A stretch of 44,285 bases of DNA from positions 1 through 44,285 of the forward strand of contig NZ_JACESB010000022.1 in the NCBI RefSeq assembly GCF_013912005.1, written 5' to 3'. Every line of letters starts with the position of its first letter. Position 1 is the stretch's first letter. Shown here piece by piece: positions 36,842 to 44,285 of the stretch. Made by a program: the position numbers and the translations under genes. The notes beneath the pieces were generated by a model. The model did no database searches and was not told the origin of the DNA. It saw only the letters and a list, made by a program, of their open reading frames with translations. This DNA comes from Brevundimonas sp. Its GTDB lineage: Bacteria > Pseudomonadota > Alphaproteobacteria > Caulobacterales > Caulobacteraceae.

Positions 36842-37672
36842 TCAGCCGCGGAACAGCGACAGGACCAGCTGCGGAGTCTGGTTGGCGATTCCCAGCGCCT
36901 GAACCCCCAGCTGCTGCTTTGTCTGCAGGGCCTGGAGCTTGGCGCTTTCCTTCGCCAGATCGGCGTCGACGAGGTTCCCCACTCCCGCCTCCAGCGCATC
37001 CGTCAGCTTGCCGACGAAGGTGATGTGGGTCGAGAGCGCCTTCGACTTGGTGCCCAGCCGCGCGAGCGCGCCCGAGACCGTGTCGATGGAGGCCGTGACG
37101 TCCGCCAGGGCGTTCGTCGCGTCCGTCAGGGTGTCGATCGTCTGCGTCGCCGCGACCGAGACGTTCGTGCTGCCCAGAGCCATGACCTCGGCGCCGACGG
37201 TGAGCGTCGACGAGCCTTGCGCATTGGCCAGCGCCTGGAACCCCGTCGCGCCCGTCTCCAGCAGGTTGATCCCGTTGAATTCGGCGTTGGCGGTGACCGA
37301 GGCGATCTGGTCGCGCAGGGCGACGAAATCCTCGTTCAGGGCGGCCCGGGCCGCGGTCTTTAGCGACGCGTCGGTCGCCGCGAGAGCCTTCTCCTTCATC
37401 TGGAGCAAGAGGTCGGAGACCGTCTCGCCCGCCGCCAGCGCCACATCGACCGCGGCGACGCCGCGATCGAGAGACTGTTTCACCGCGGTCAGCGCCCCGA
37501 TCTCGGCTCGTTGGCCCTGGGCGATCGCCCAGATGGCCCCGTTGTCCTTGGCGTTCGCCACAGATTTCCCGGTGTTGATCCGGCTCTGCGTCGTCGCCAA
37601 CTGGGCGTTGGTCGCGTTCAGGTTCTGGAGCGCGATCTGCGCGCCCACGTTGGTGTTGACCGACATGACCAT
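36842..37672 (-). CDS. Flagellin
   Basis: A 276-residue alpha-type flagellin. The N-terminal D0/D1 region SVNTNVGAQIALQNLNATNAQL and the C-terminal region ending ANQTPQLVLSLFRG are conserved. The central part is short, so there is no large D2/D3. It resembles the FljK/FljM group of Caulobacter. I keep the ATG at 37672, 8 bp after GGAAGG; a second ATG at 37666 is in frame. It is preceded by a near-perfect sigma-54 promoter and a leader with hairpins, and flaF-flbT lie upstream on the same strand. Confidence 0.92.
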   Translation of the reverse strand: MVMSVNTNVGAQIALQNLNATNAQLATTQSRINTGKSVANAKDNGAIWAIAQGQRAEIGALTAVKQSLDRGVAAVDVALAAGETVSDLLLQMKEKALAATDASLKTAARAALNEDFVALRDQIASVTANAEFNGINLLETGATGFQALANAQGSSTLTVGAEVMALGSTNVSVAATQTIDTLTDATNALADVTASIDTVSGALARLGTKSKALSTHITFVGKLTDALEAGVGNLVDADLAKESAKLQALQTKQQLGVQALGIANQTPQLVLSLFRG

Positions 37673-37704
37673 CGGCTGTTCCTTCCATTCTGGTCGGGTG
37701 GCTA

Positions 37705-37720
37705 ACGGCCTTCTGGCCGT
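37705..37720 (-). other. Leader hairpin in the flagellin 5' UTR
   Basis: ACGGCC-AGAA-GGCCGT on the minus strand: a 6-bp perfect stem with a 4-nt loop, between the predicted transcript start and the ribosome binding site. A second palindrome GAACCGGTTC is at 37722-37731. It may be a contact site for FlbT, which in Caulobacter binds the fljK leader. Confidence 0.6.
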
Positions 37721-37749
37721 CGAACCGGTTCTGGTTCACACGCCCTGGC

Positions 37750-37764
37750 GCAAGAACCATGCCC
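37750..37764 (-). promoter_or_regulatory. Sigma-54 promoter of flagellin
   Basis: On the minus strand this reads GGGCATGGTTCTTGC. Against TGGCACG-N4-TTGC it keeps the GG (-24) and GC (-12) with the exact 10-nt gap and 9 of 11 fixed bases. It lies about 78 bp before the flagellin ATG. Class IV flagellar genes in Caulobacter are sigma-54/FlbD-dependent. Confidence 0.8.
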
Positions 37765-37875
37765 GTCCACGGAAGCGGAAAAGTCGAGGCTTTACAGGGG
37801 CCAGGGCTCGACCCCCGGCCGTCGGGCGGCGGCAATCGCCGCCGTCGCCGGGTCAGAATTGCCGGGCCTGCCGGG

Positions 37876-38247
37876 TCAGGCGGCCTGGGCCGGCGCGCCG
37901 GGGCCGGCCAGGCCCTGCATGATCATCCGGTTGATGTCGATGAGGGGCTCGAAGTCCTCCTCGCCGCGCATCACCGCCGACGAATGGCGGCCGACGAACA
38001 GGCTGATCGAGATGATCTGCGCCCGCAGCGCCTGGTCCATGGCGTTGTCGGGATTGGCGCAGTCGGTGGCCAGCGTCGACCACAGGCGCCGGTTCCAGTC
38101 CAGCGCGTCGATGCGGGTGGCGATGTCCTTGGGATCCACCGTGGCGGCGTGCATCAGCGCCCGGGTCACCTGCCCGAACAGCCGGTACTCCATTTCACGC
38201 GGGTTCTCAGCCCGGGTGGCCGCCGCCTTGTACGCCTGAAGCGACAT
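37876..38247 (-). CDS. flaF: Flagellar biosynthesis regulator FlaF
   Basis: A 123-residue FlaF that, with FlbT, controls flagellin production and secretion in alphaproteobacteria. The start [23 protein letters not shown] and the [17 protein letters not shown] and [18 protein letters not shown] segments are typical. It overlaps flbT by 41 bp, so they are co-translated. Its stop lies about 200 bp before the flagellin start on the same strand, across the sigma-54 promoter. Confidence 0.93.
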   Translation of the reverse strand: MSLQAYKAAATRAENPREMEYRLFGQVTRALMHAATVDPKDIATRIDALDWNRRLWSTLATDCANPDNAMDQALRAQIISISLFVGRHSSAVMRGEEDFEPLIDINRMIMQGLAGPGAPAQAA

Positions 38248-38629
38248 TCGCCAGACCTTCCTCGTAATCGACCAGTTTCCGGGCCGCCATCAACGCCTTG
38301 TAGTACTCGCGGCCCATCACGTACCGGGACGCCGCCACGCAGTCGGCCAGAACGGCCGGGTTGCGGGTGGCCCCCATGAACTCTGTCAGGCGCATGGCGA
38401 ACTCGTCGTAGAGCTTCGGCGCCGCGCTCTCGTCGAGGTACATCATCATCACCGGGAAGTAGATGCGCTTCGCCGGCGTATTGACGTCCTCGGGCTGCAG
38501 GATGTCCTTCTCCCGCAGCACGCTCGCCTTGTTCTGCAGGATGAGCACGCCGCGCCGGTCGCCGTTCTGGACGACGGCCCCGTTCAGCACGAATTTCTCG
38601 CCCGGCTTGAGCGACAGCTTCAACGGCAT
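38207..38629 (-). CDS. flbT: Flagellin mRNA regulator FlbT
   Basis: A 140-residue FlbT. It begins [23 protein letters not shown], then [24 protein letters not shown]. In Caulobacter it binds the flagellin leader and blocks its translation until the hook is done. Length is standard. It starts 131 bp from the divergent flmG-like gene. The overlap with flaF is unusually long for this pair. Confidence 0.93.
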   Translation of the reverse strand: MPLKLSLKPGEKFVLNGAVVQNGDRRGVLILQNKASVLREKDILQPEDVNTPAKRIYFPVMMMYLDESAAPKLYDEFAMRLTEFMGATRNPAVLADCVAASRYVMGREYYKALMAARKLVDYEEGLANVASGVQGGGHPG

Positions 38630-38701
38630 CTCGGCGGATTCCCCTCGCGCCCGGTCCGGAGGTTAGGAAGCCGGGGACCAACGCAGAATAAACAGACGTG
38701 G

Positions 38702-38709
38702 TTAACCAT
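38702..38709 (+). promoter_or_regulatory. CtrA-type half site
   Basis: TTAACCAT lies 52 bp before the flmG-like start. It matches one half of the CtrA box (TTAA-N7-TTAAC). A full second half at the right spacing is not present, so it would be a weak or half site. Confidence 0.4.
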
Positions 38710-38760
38710 GTCTTGTGACCCGTCCGGCGAAGCTGGTCGCGCCACCGCAGGAGTCGCGCC

Positions 38761-40566
38761 ATGTCCGCCCCCGAGCTCGCCCCCGAACTGGTCCACGCCC
38801 CGGCGCCCACGGCCCAGGGCGCAGCCGGGGACGCCGCCTCGCCCGAGGCCCTGCGCCGCCTGTCGCGGCAGCTGGCCGGAACAAGGAGCGCGCGCACCCG
38901 CCAGAAGGTTATCGACAGGCTGAAGGCCGCTTTGGCGGCCGTGCGCACCGGCGACTACGCCGCCGGCTCGCGGCGCGCCATCGAGGCCCTGCAGCTCGAC
39001 GAGACCAGCGGCCTCGCCTGGCACGTGCTGGCGATCTGCCGCGAAAAGTCGGGGGCCTTCGGCCAGGCGCTGCACGCCTATGAGGCGGCGCTGAAGCTGC
39101 TGCCGAACGAGACCGACGTGGCCCAGGACCTCGGCCGGCTGGCGCAGCAGCTGGGCTACCTCGAGATCGCCGAGAAGCTGCTGCTCAAATACCTCGCCGC
39201 CCACCCGGGTCACATCGAGGCGACCAACAACCTGGCCTGCGTCCAGCGCGACCAGAAGCGTTACGGCGACGCGGTCGAGACCCTGCGCGCCCTGCTGGCG
39301 CTCGAGCCGGAATCGGCGGTGCTGTGGAACACCCTCGGCACCGTGCTCAGCGACCAGGGCGACATGGCGACCGCCCTCACCTTCTACCAGGAAGCCCTGC
39401 GCCTCGACCCGAAGCTGGCCAAGGCCCGCTACAACCGGGCCAACGCCCGCCAGCCCATGGGCGACGCGGCCGGCGCCCTGGAGGACCTCGAGGCGGCCCT
39501 TCCGGGAGCCGAGAGCCCCTACGAGCGGGCGATGATGAACATGGCGCGCGCCATGCTGCTGATGACCCTGGGCCGCATCCCGGAAGGCTTCGAGGCCTAC
39601 GAGATCCGGCTGGACCCCCACCTCCCGGACGCGATGCGGGTGGCGGTGGACGCGCCGCGCTGGGACCAGCGTCCGGAGAGCCTGGCCGGAAAGCGGCTGC
39701 TGATCGTCGGCGAACAGGGGATCGCGGACGAGATGGTGTTCGGAACCTGCGTCGCCGACGCCCTCGAGGCGGTGGGGCCGCAGGGCAAGGTCTTCCTCGC
39801 CGTCGAGCCGCGCCTCGTCGGCCTCTTCCAGCGCGCCTTCCCCTCCGTGGAGGTGGGCGGGCACCGGTCGATCAAGCTCGACGGCCGCATCACCCGCTAC
39901 GTTCCGTTCGTCGAGGCGCTGCCGGAGCCTGTCGACGCCTGGGTTCCGATGGCGTCGCTGCTCGCTCCCTTCCGCCCCTCGGTCGAGCGGTTTCCCGCCG
40001 CCGGCGGCTACCTTCCGGCCGATCCCGAGCGGGTGGCGCGCTGGCGGGCGGAGCTGGAGCGGCTGGGCCCGGGTCTCAAGGTCGGGCTGCACTGGAAGAG
40101 TCTGGTGCTCAACGGCTCGCGGGCCCGCTACTTCTCGAACTTCGAGCGATGGGCCCCGGTCCTGACCACCCCGGGAGCGGTGATGGTCAACCTGCAGTGC
40201 GGCGACGTGAGCGAGGATCTGGCGGCCGCGGAGGCCGCCGGCGTGAGCATCTGGACCCCGCCCATCGACCTCAAGGACGACCTGGAGGACGTGGCGGCCC
40301 TGTCGGTGGCGCTTGATCTCGTCATCGGCCCGGGCATCGCCGGGACCAACCTCGCCGCGGCCGTCGGCGCGAACACCTGGATGATCGCCGCCCCCGACGA
40401 CTGGCACTTCCTCGGCACGGAGCGCTATCCGTTCTATCCGCACCTCCGGTTCTTCCGGCGCGAGGCTTTCGACTCCTGGGAGCCGACTCTGGCGCGGGTG
40501 CGGGAGGCGCTTGAGGCGCTGGCCGCGCAACCGGCGTTCGCCCGGAACCAGCGGAACACCGCCTGA
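38761..40566 (+). CDS. flmG: FlmG-like TPR/GT-B flagellin glycosyltransferase
   Basis: A 601-residue soluble protein. The N-terminal half has TPR-type repeats (about 55-270: LAWHVLAICREKSGAFGQAL, AVLWNTLGTVLSDQGDMATA, AKARYNRANA). The C-terminal half (about 285-590) reads as a GT-B-like glycosyltransferase with GEQGIADEMVFGT, LKVGLHWKS and LDLVIGPGIAGTNLAAAVG. This is the layout of Caulobacter FlmG, which binds flagellins by the TPR part and adds a pseudaminic-type sugar. It faces flbT-flaF-flagellin. The sugar and acceptor here are inferred from the context. Confidence 0.82.
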   Translation: MSAPELAPELVHAPAPTAQGAAGDAASPEALRRLSRQLAGTRSARTRQKVIDRLKAALAAVRTGDYAAGSRRAIEALQLDETSGLAWHVLAICREKSGAFGQALHAYEAALKLLPNETDVAQDLGRLAQQLGYLEIAEKLLLKYLAAHPGHIEATNNLACVQRDQKRYGDAVETLRALLALEPESAVLWNTLGTVLSDQGDMATALTFYQEALRLDPKLAKARYNRANARQPMGDAAGALEDLEAALPGAESPYERAMMNMARAMLLMTLGRIPEGFEAYEIRLDPHLPDAMRVAVDAPRWDQRPESLAGKRLLIVGEQGIADEMVFGTCVADALEAVGPQGKVFLAVEPRLVGLFQRAFPSVEVGGHRSIKLDGRITRYVPFVEALPEPVDAWVPMASLLAPFRPSVERFPAAGGYLPADPERVARWRAELERLGPGLKVGLHWKSLVLNGSRARYFSNFERWAPVLTTPGAVMVNLQCGDVSEDLAAAEAAGVSIWTPPIDLKDDLEDVAALSVALDLVIGPGIAGTNLAAAVGANTWMIAAPDDWHFLGTERYPFYPHLRFFRREAFDSWEPTLARVREALEALAAQPAFARNQRNTA

Positions 40567-40600
40567 CTCCAGGGCGTTGATCGGGCGAAGGAGCTTCGCC

Positions 40601-41071
40601 ATGCCCGAGATCGACGACAACGGCCCCGACGACCAGGACTTCTCCGAGGTGTTCGACGAGGACAACTTCGACGAGGCCGACGCCGGCGCGCCGAGCAACG
40701 AGTTCAGGACCTTCGAGGAACTGCCCGAGGTGCTCGACGTCACCCGGGCCGAAGGCGACGCTGACTCGGAAGATGCGGATGACGCTGACGGCGCCGACGC
40801 CGATATCGACGACGAGCTGTCGGCGACGGGAGTCGAGCCCGAGGCCGACCCCCTTTACGGCACCGACAGTCCCCGCATCTCCGAGATCGACGAAGGCGGC
40901 GGCGAGATCCGGACGCACGACGAGGTCGAGCTGGTCTACGCCGGCCTCATGGAAGACGTGCGCGGCGCCCAGGCGAGCGCCGCTCACTGGGAGGCCAAAC
41001 GCCTGTCCGACGATGACATCGACGATCTGGGTTACGGCCCGGACGGCGACGAAGATCACCCCTCGAGCTGA
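40601..41071 (+). CDS. Acidic hypothetical protein
   Basis: A 156-residue very acidic protein (Asp/Glu-rich from the start MPEIDDNGPDDQDFSEVFDE), with a less acidic middle and end (about 100-135: GEIRTHDEVELVYAGLMEDV). A GAAGGAG lies 9 bp before the ATG. It has no export signal and no recognised domain. It is followed 9 bp later by a 70-residue gene; the two are probably one transcript. Confidence 0.72.
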   Translation: MPEIDDNGPDDQDFSEVFDEDNFDEADAGAPSNEFRTFEELPEVLDVTRAEGDADSEDADDADGADADIDDELSATGVEPEADPLYGTDSPRISEIDEGGGEIRTHDEVELVYAGLMEDVRGAQASAAHWEAKRLSDDDIDDLGYGPDGDEDHPSS

Positions 41072-41080
41072 GGAGCCGAC

Positions 41081-41293
41081 ATGACCGATAACAAGCCCCA
41101 CAACCCGGAGCATCAGCAGGCGCCGGCCGACGACATCGCCTACGCCCGCAAGGCCGAGCCGAAAGAAGGCAAGACCGACCAGCTGTGCGAGGATGAGCGC
41201 AAGGCGGAGAGCCGCCAGGAAGCGCTCGTCGACGAAGGCGTCGAAGAGACCTTCCCCGCCAGCGACCCGGTCGCGGCGAAGCGGATCACCTGA
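41081..41293 (+). CDS. Small hydrophilic protein
   Basis: A 70-residue charged protein. The segment VDEGVEETFPASDPVAAKRI (50-69) is a tail I have seen in several alphaproteobacterial small proteins (the EESFPASDP type). No catalytic residue is evident. It directly follows the acidic 156-residue gene and is convergent with cysS. Confidence 0.72.
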   Translation: MTDNKPHNPEHQQAPADDIAYARKAEPKEGKTDQLCEDERKAESRQEALVDEGVEETFPASDPVAAKRIT

Positions 41294-41314
41294 CCAGGCG
41301 TCCGGGGGAGCGGC

Positions 41315-42724
41315 TCAGCCTTTCAGCCGCCAGGTCGCTCCCTCCGGCCCGTCCATCACCACGACATTGAGAGCATTGAGCCGGTCCCGGATGCGATCCG
41401 CCGCCGGCCAGTCCTTCGCGGCGCGGGCGCTGGCGCGCTGCTCCAGGAGGGCCTCGACCTCCTGTCGCAGTTCGTCCGACACCTCGCCCTCCAGCCAGGC
41501 CGCCGGCTCCGCCTGCAGAACGCCCAGCAGACGTCCCGCCGCAAGCAGCCGGCCCTTGGCCTCGGCGACCGCGATCCGGTCCCCCGCCGTCATCCCCCGC
41601 TCGATCTCGCTGGAGAGGCCGAACAGGGTCGCCATGGCGCCGGGGGTGTTGAGGTCGTCCTCGATCGCCTTGAGGAAGTCCGCGGGCGGTTCGTCGGTCG
41701 ACGCCTCGACGCCTGCCGCCCGGTGCAGCGCCCCGTACAGCCGGTCCAGCGACTTGCGGCTCTGCTCCAGCAGTCCCTGGTTCCAGTCCAGCGGCTGGCG
41801 GTAGTGCGCCGACAGCAGCGCCCAGCGCACCACCTCGCCGGGCATGTTGCGGACCAGATCATGCAACAACAGGACGTTGCCGATCGACTTCGACATCTTC
41901 TCGGCGTCCACGGTCAGGAAGCCGTTGTGCATCCAGTAGCGGCTGTAGGCCGCGTGGGCGTCGGGTCCGTGGGCGTGGCCGTGGGCGCAGACGCCCTGGG
42001 CGATCTCGTTCTCGTGGTGCGGAAACACCAGGTCGATGCCGCCGCCGTGGATGTCGATCGGCAGGCCGAGCTCCGCCTCGATCATCGCCGAGCACTCGAT
42101 GTGCCAGCCCGGCCGCCCCTCGCCCCACGGGGAGGGCCACGAAGGCTCGCCCGGCTTCGACGGCTTCCACAGCACGAAGTCGTGCGGATTCTTCTTGTAG
42201 GGCGCGATCTCGACCCGGGCGCCGGCGATCATGTCGTCGAGGTTGCGGCCGGACAGGCGGCCGTAGCTCTCGTAGGCCGACACGTCGAACAGGACGTGGC
42301 CCTCGGCGGCGTAGGCGCATCCGTTGTCGATGATCGCGGCGATCTGGGCGACGATGGCGTCCATGTGATCGGTGACGTGAGGCGCGGTGTCCGGCGGCGA
42401 AACGTTGAGCCGCGCCATGTCCTCCAGATAGGCGGCTTCGTAGCGGGCGGTGACGTCGCCGATCGGGACGCCCTCCTTCGCCGCCTTCGCATTGATCTTG
42501 TCGTCCACGTCGGTGACGTTGCGAGCGTAGATCACATGGTCGGAGCCGTAGGTCCGGCGCAGCAGGCGCACCAGGACGTCGAACACCACCGGCGGGCGGG
42601 CGTTGCCGATGTGGGCGTAGTCGTAGACGGTCGGGCCGCAGACGTAGAGCGTCACCCGCCCCGGATCGCGCGGCTCGAACACGCGCTTCTCGCGCTCCAG
42701 GGTGTCGTAGATCGTCAGCGGCAT
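41315..42724 (-). CDS. cysS: Cysteinyl-tRNA synthetase
   Basis: A 469-residue class I synthetase. Zinc and ATP motifs are all there: YVCGPTVYDYAHIGNARP with HIGN (38-41), GWHIECSAM, the His-His-Glu-Asn pattern in FPHHENEIAQ, and KMSKSIGN. The long frame to 43033 is rejected; the ATG at 42724 gives MPLTIYDTLEREKRVFEPRD. Full length, no insertion seen. It is divergent from folE with 160 bp between. Confidence 0.96.
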   Translation of the reverse strand: MPLTIYDTLEREKRVFEPRDPGRVTLYVCGPTVYDYAHIGNARPPVVFDVLVRLLRRTYGSDHVIYARNVTDVDDKINAKAAKEGVPIGDVTARYEAAYLEDMARLNVSPPDTAPHVTDHMDAIVAQIAAIIDNGCAYAAEGHVLFDVSAYESYGRLSGRNLDDMIAGARVEIAPYKKNPHDFVLWKPSKPGEPSWPSPWGEGRPGWHIECSAMIEAELGLPIDIHGGGIDLVFPHHENEIAQGVCAHGHAHGPDAHAAYSRYWMHNGFLTVDAEKMSKSIGNVLLLHDLVRNMPGEVVRWALLSAHYRQPLDWNQGLLEQSRKSLDRLYGALHRAAGVEASTDEPPADFLKAIEDDLNTPGAMATLFGLSSEIERGMTAGDRIAVAEAKGRLLAAGRLLGVLQAEPAAWLEGEVSDELRQEVEALLEQRASARAAKDWPAADRIRDRLNALNVVVMDGPEGATWRLKG

Positions 42725-42884
42725 CGGGCTGCAGGCGCCTTGAGTTTTCTTGCGGAACGGACGGGATCGCCCATATAGCCGCCTTGCCGTAGACTCGACA
42801 GGGTTTCGGCCGAGATTGAGGAGAGCGGCGCGCGTCCTTCCGGCGGCCTTCGCCCCGGCGCTACTTCGCCGCTTCGGAGACAGA

Positions 42885-43502
42885 ATGAGCGTCACCCCTG
42901 TGAAGCCGGTCCTGGTCGGCGATCCTGACGAGGTCCAGCGTCCCAGCCGCGAGCAGGCCCTGGAGGCGGTCCGCACCCTGCTGGCGTGGGCCGGCGACAA
43001 CCCCGACCGGGAAGGTCTGCGGGACACGCCCAAGCGGGTGGTCGACGCCTACGCCGAATGGTTCGACGGCTACGAGGCCGACGCGGCGAAGGAGCTGAGC
43101 CGCACCTTCGAGGACGTGCAGGGCTACGACGACATGGTGCTGCTGCGCGACATCGAGGTCGAGAGCCACTGCGAGCACCACATGGCCCCGTTCCTGGGCA
43201 AGGCCTATGTGGCCTACATCCCGAACGAGAAGGTCGTGGGCATCTCCAAGCTGGCCCGCGTGGTCGAGATCTACGCCCGCCGCCTGCAGACCCAGGAAGT
43301 GCTGACCAACCAGATCGCCGAGGCCATCGAATCGAACCTGCAGCCGCAGGGCGTGGCCATCCTGATCGACGCCGAGCACCAGTGCATGACCACGCGCGGC
43401 GTCCATCATCGCCACGTTTCGACCATCACCACCCGTTTCACTGGCGTCTTCAAGTCCGACGGGGCGCTCAAGGACCGTTTCCTCAAGCTCGCGAGGGGCT
43501 GA
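42885..43502 (+). CDS. folE: GTP cyclohydrolase I
   Basis: A 205-residue type IA enzyme that makes dihydroneopterin triphosphate from GTP for folate. Zinc and catalytic motifs are [20 protein letters not shown] and [16 protein letters not shown]. The end LKLARG is usual. The ATG at 42885 is preferred over upstream starts in an Arg-rich stretch. A hairpin follows at 43528-43548. Confidence 0.96.
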   Translation: MSVTPVKPVLVGDPDEVQRPSREQALEAVRTLLAWAGDNPDREGLRDTPKRVVDAYAEWFDGYEADAAKELSRTFEDVQGYDDMVLLRDIEVESHCEHHMAPFLGKAYVAYIPNEKVVGISKLARVVEIYARRLQTQEVLTNQIAEAIESNLQPQGVAILIDAEHQCMTTRGVHHRHVSTITTRFTGVFKSDGALKDRFLKLARG

Positions 43503-43527
43503 GGCCGGTTCGCCTGCCGGGCGTAAT

Positions 43528-43548
43528 CGGAAGCGACATGCGCTTCCG
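43528..43548 (+). terminator. Hairpin after folE
   Basis: CGGAAGCG-ACATG-CGCTTCCG, an 8-bp perfect stem, 25 bp after the folE stop. There is no T-run, so termination is uncertain. Confidence 0.45.
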
Positions 43549-43664
43549 GAACCCCGGGAGGACCGAAGCCGCTTTACAAGGCGGTTCCGGGACGCCAAGA
43601 GACGGACCGAAGCTTTCAGCGACGCTCGCCGCACCACGCGCCGGGCCTGACGGAGATCACGCGC

Positions 43665-44108
<444 letters not shown>

Positions 44109-44131
44109 GCTTCGCGCCGGTTCAGACGATC

Positions 44132-44164
44132 AGGGCCGCGTCCTCCGGGACGCGGCCCTTTTTT
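44132..44164 (+). terminator. Rho-independent terminator after exbD
   Basis: A 12-bp perfect stem (44132-44143 and 44148-44159), 4-nt loop, then a run of six T. This is the cleanest terminator in the window. Confidence 0.9.
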
Positions 44165-44194
44165 ATCGCCCGGATGGTCGGCCGTCGCGCGGCC

Positions 44195-44285
44195 CTACTG
44201 CACCGACTGGCGGGGCTGGGCGGGGGCGGCCTCGGCGGTGGGCTGGTAGGGACGCTCGCCGGTGGGCTCGGCGGGCGTCCCTACC
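44195..44285 (-). CDS. C-terminal fragment of a Pro/Ala-rich protein
   Basis: The minus strand is open from the window edge to a TAG at 44195-44197, giving about 29 residues ending PAQPRQSVQ. It is Pro/Ala/Glu-rich and looks like the tail of a larger protein that begins beyond the window. Function cannot be judged. An 11-bp inverted repeat (44245-44255 and 44275-44285) lies inside it. Confidence 0.4.
   Translation of the reverse strand, partial: VGTPAEPTGERPYQPTAEAAPAQPRQSVQ

Overview
The window is GC-rich DNA (about 70% by eye) from an alphaproteobacterium, almost certainly a member of the Caulobacteraceae and most like Brevundimonas or a close relative. The main grounds are an SpmX-type polar muramidase with two C-terminal membrane helices, a flagellin-flaF-flbT group facing an FlmG-like TPR/glycosyltransferase gene, a Caulobacter-style ExbB with an Ala/Pro-rich periplasmic segment, and the infA-maf-RNase-yacG order. 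Genus is inferred from gene content only. I saw no rRNA, CRISPR array, prophage or insertion sequence.

Layout. 1-3.1 kb: an M48 lipoprotein protease, then a minus-strand TonB system (exbB-exbD-tonB). 3.3-8.1 kb: tRNA-Phe, then a compact minus-strand housekeeping cluster read as murA, DUF2948, UPF0262, infA, maf, a short RNase E/G and yacG, with several stop/start overlaps. 8.2 kb: tRNA-Thr(GGT). 8.3-14.7 kb: a signalling locus. A single-domain response regulator is coupled to a TadG-like pilus protein. A hybrid histidine kinase carrying REC, HPT and EAL domains is divergent from them, and a second stand-alone receiver follows it.

14.7-24.7 kb: an exported Gly/Tyr-rich protein, msrB, a DUF2231 membrane protein coupled to a PQQ-type sugar dehydrogenase lipoprotein, an S41-like secreted protein, the biotin-carrying acyl-CoA carboxylase alpha subunit, a small exported protein, a stretch without a convincing gene, a CPA2 antiporter, and an SdpR-like repressor coupled to a small membrane protein. 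24.7-29.9 kb: an MHS-type MFS symporter, an HWE-type sensor kinase and a BCCT osmolyte transporter.

30-36.8 kb: lipB, a FliN-like SpoA protein, a four-helix-bundle (S23) gene bracketed by inverted heptamer arrays, tRNA-Leu(GAG), mgtE, spmX, isovaleryl-CoA dehydrogenase, a DUF3008 protein and exoD. 36.8-40.6 kb: flagellin with a near-consensus sigma-54 promoter and a structured leader, then flaF, flbT and the divergent flmG-like gene. 40.6-44.3 kb: two small hydrophilic proteins, cysS, folE, a second exbD, and the C-terminal end of a minus-strand gene at the window edge.

Functionally the window mixes core metabolism with cell-envelope, polarity and motility control. The parts most worth attention are the HK-REC-HPT-EAL locus with its palindromic intergenic boxes, the S23 gene with its flanking heptamers, and the flagellin/FlbT/FlmG neighbourhood.
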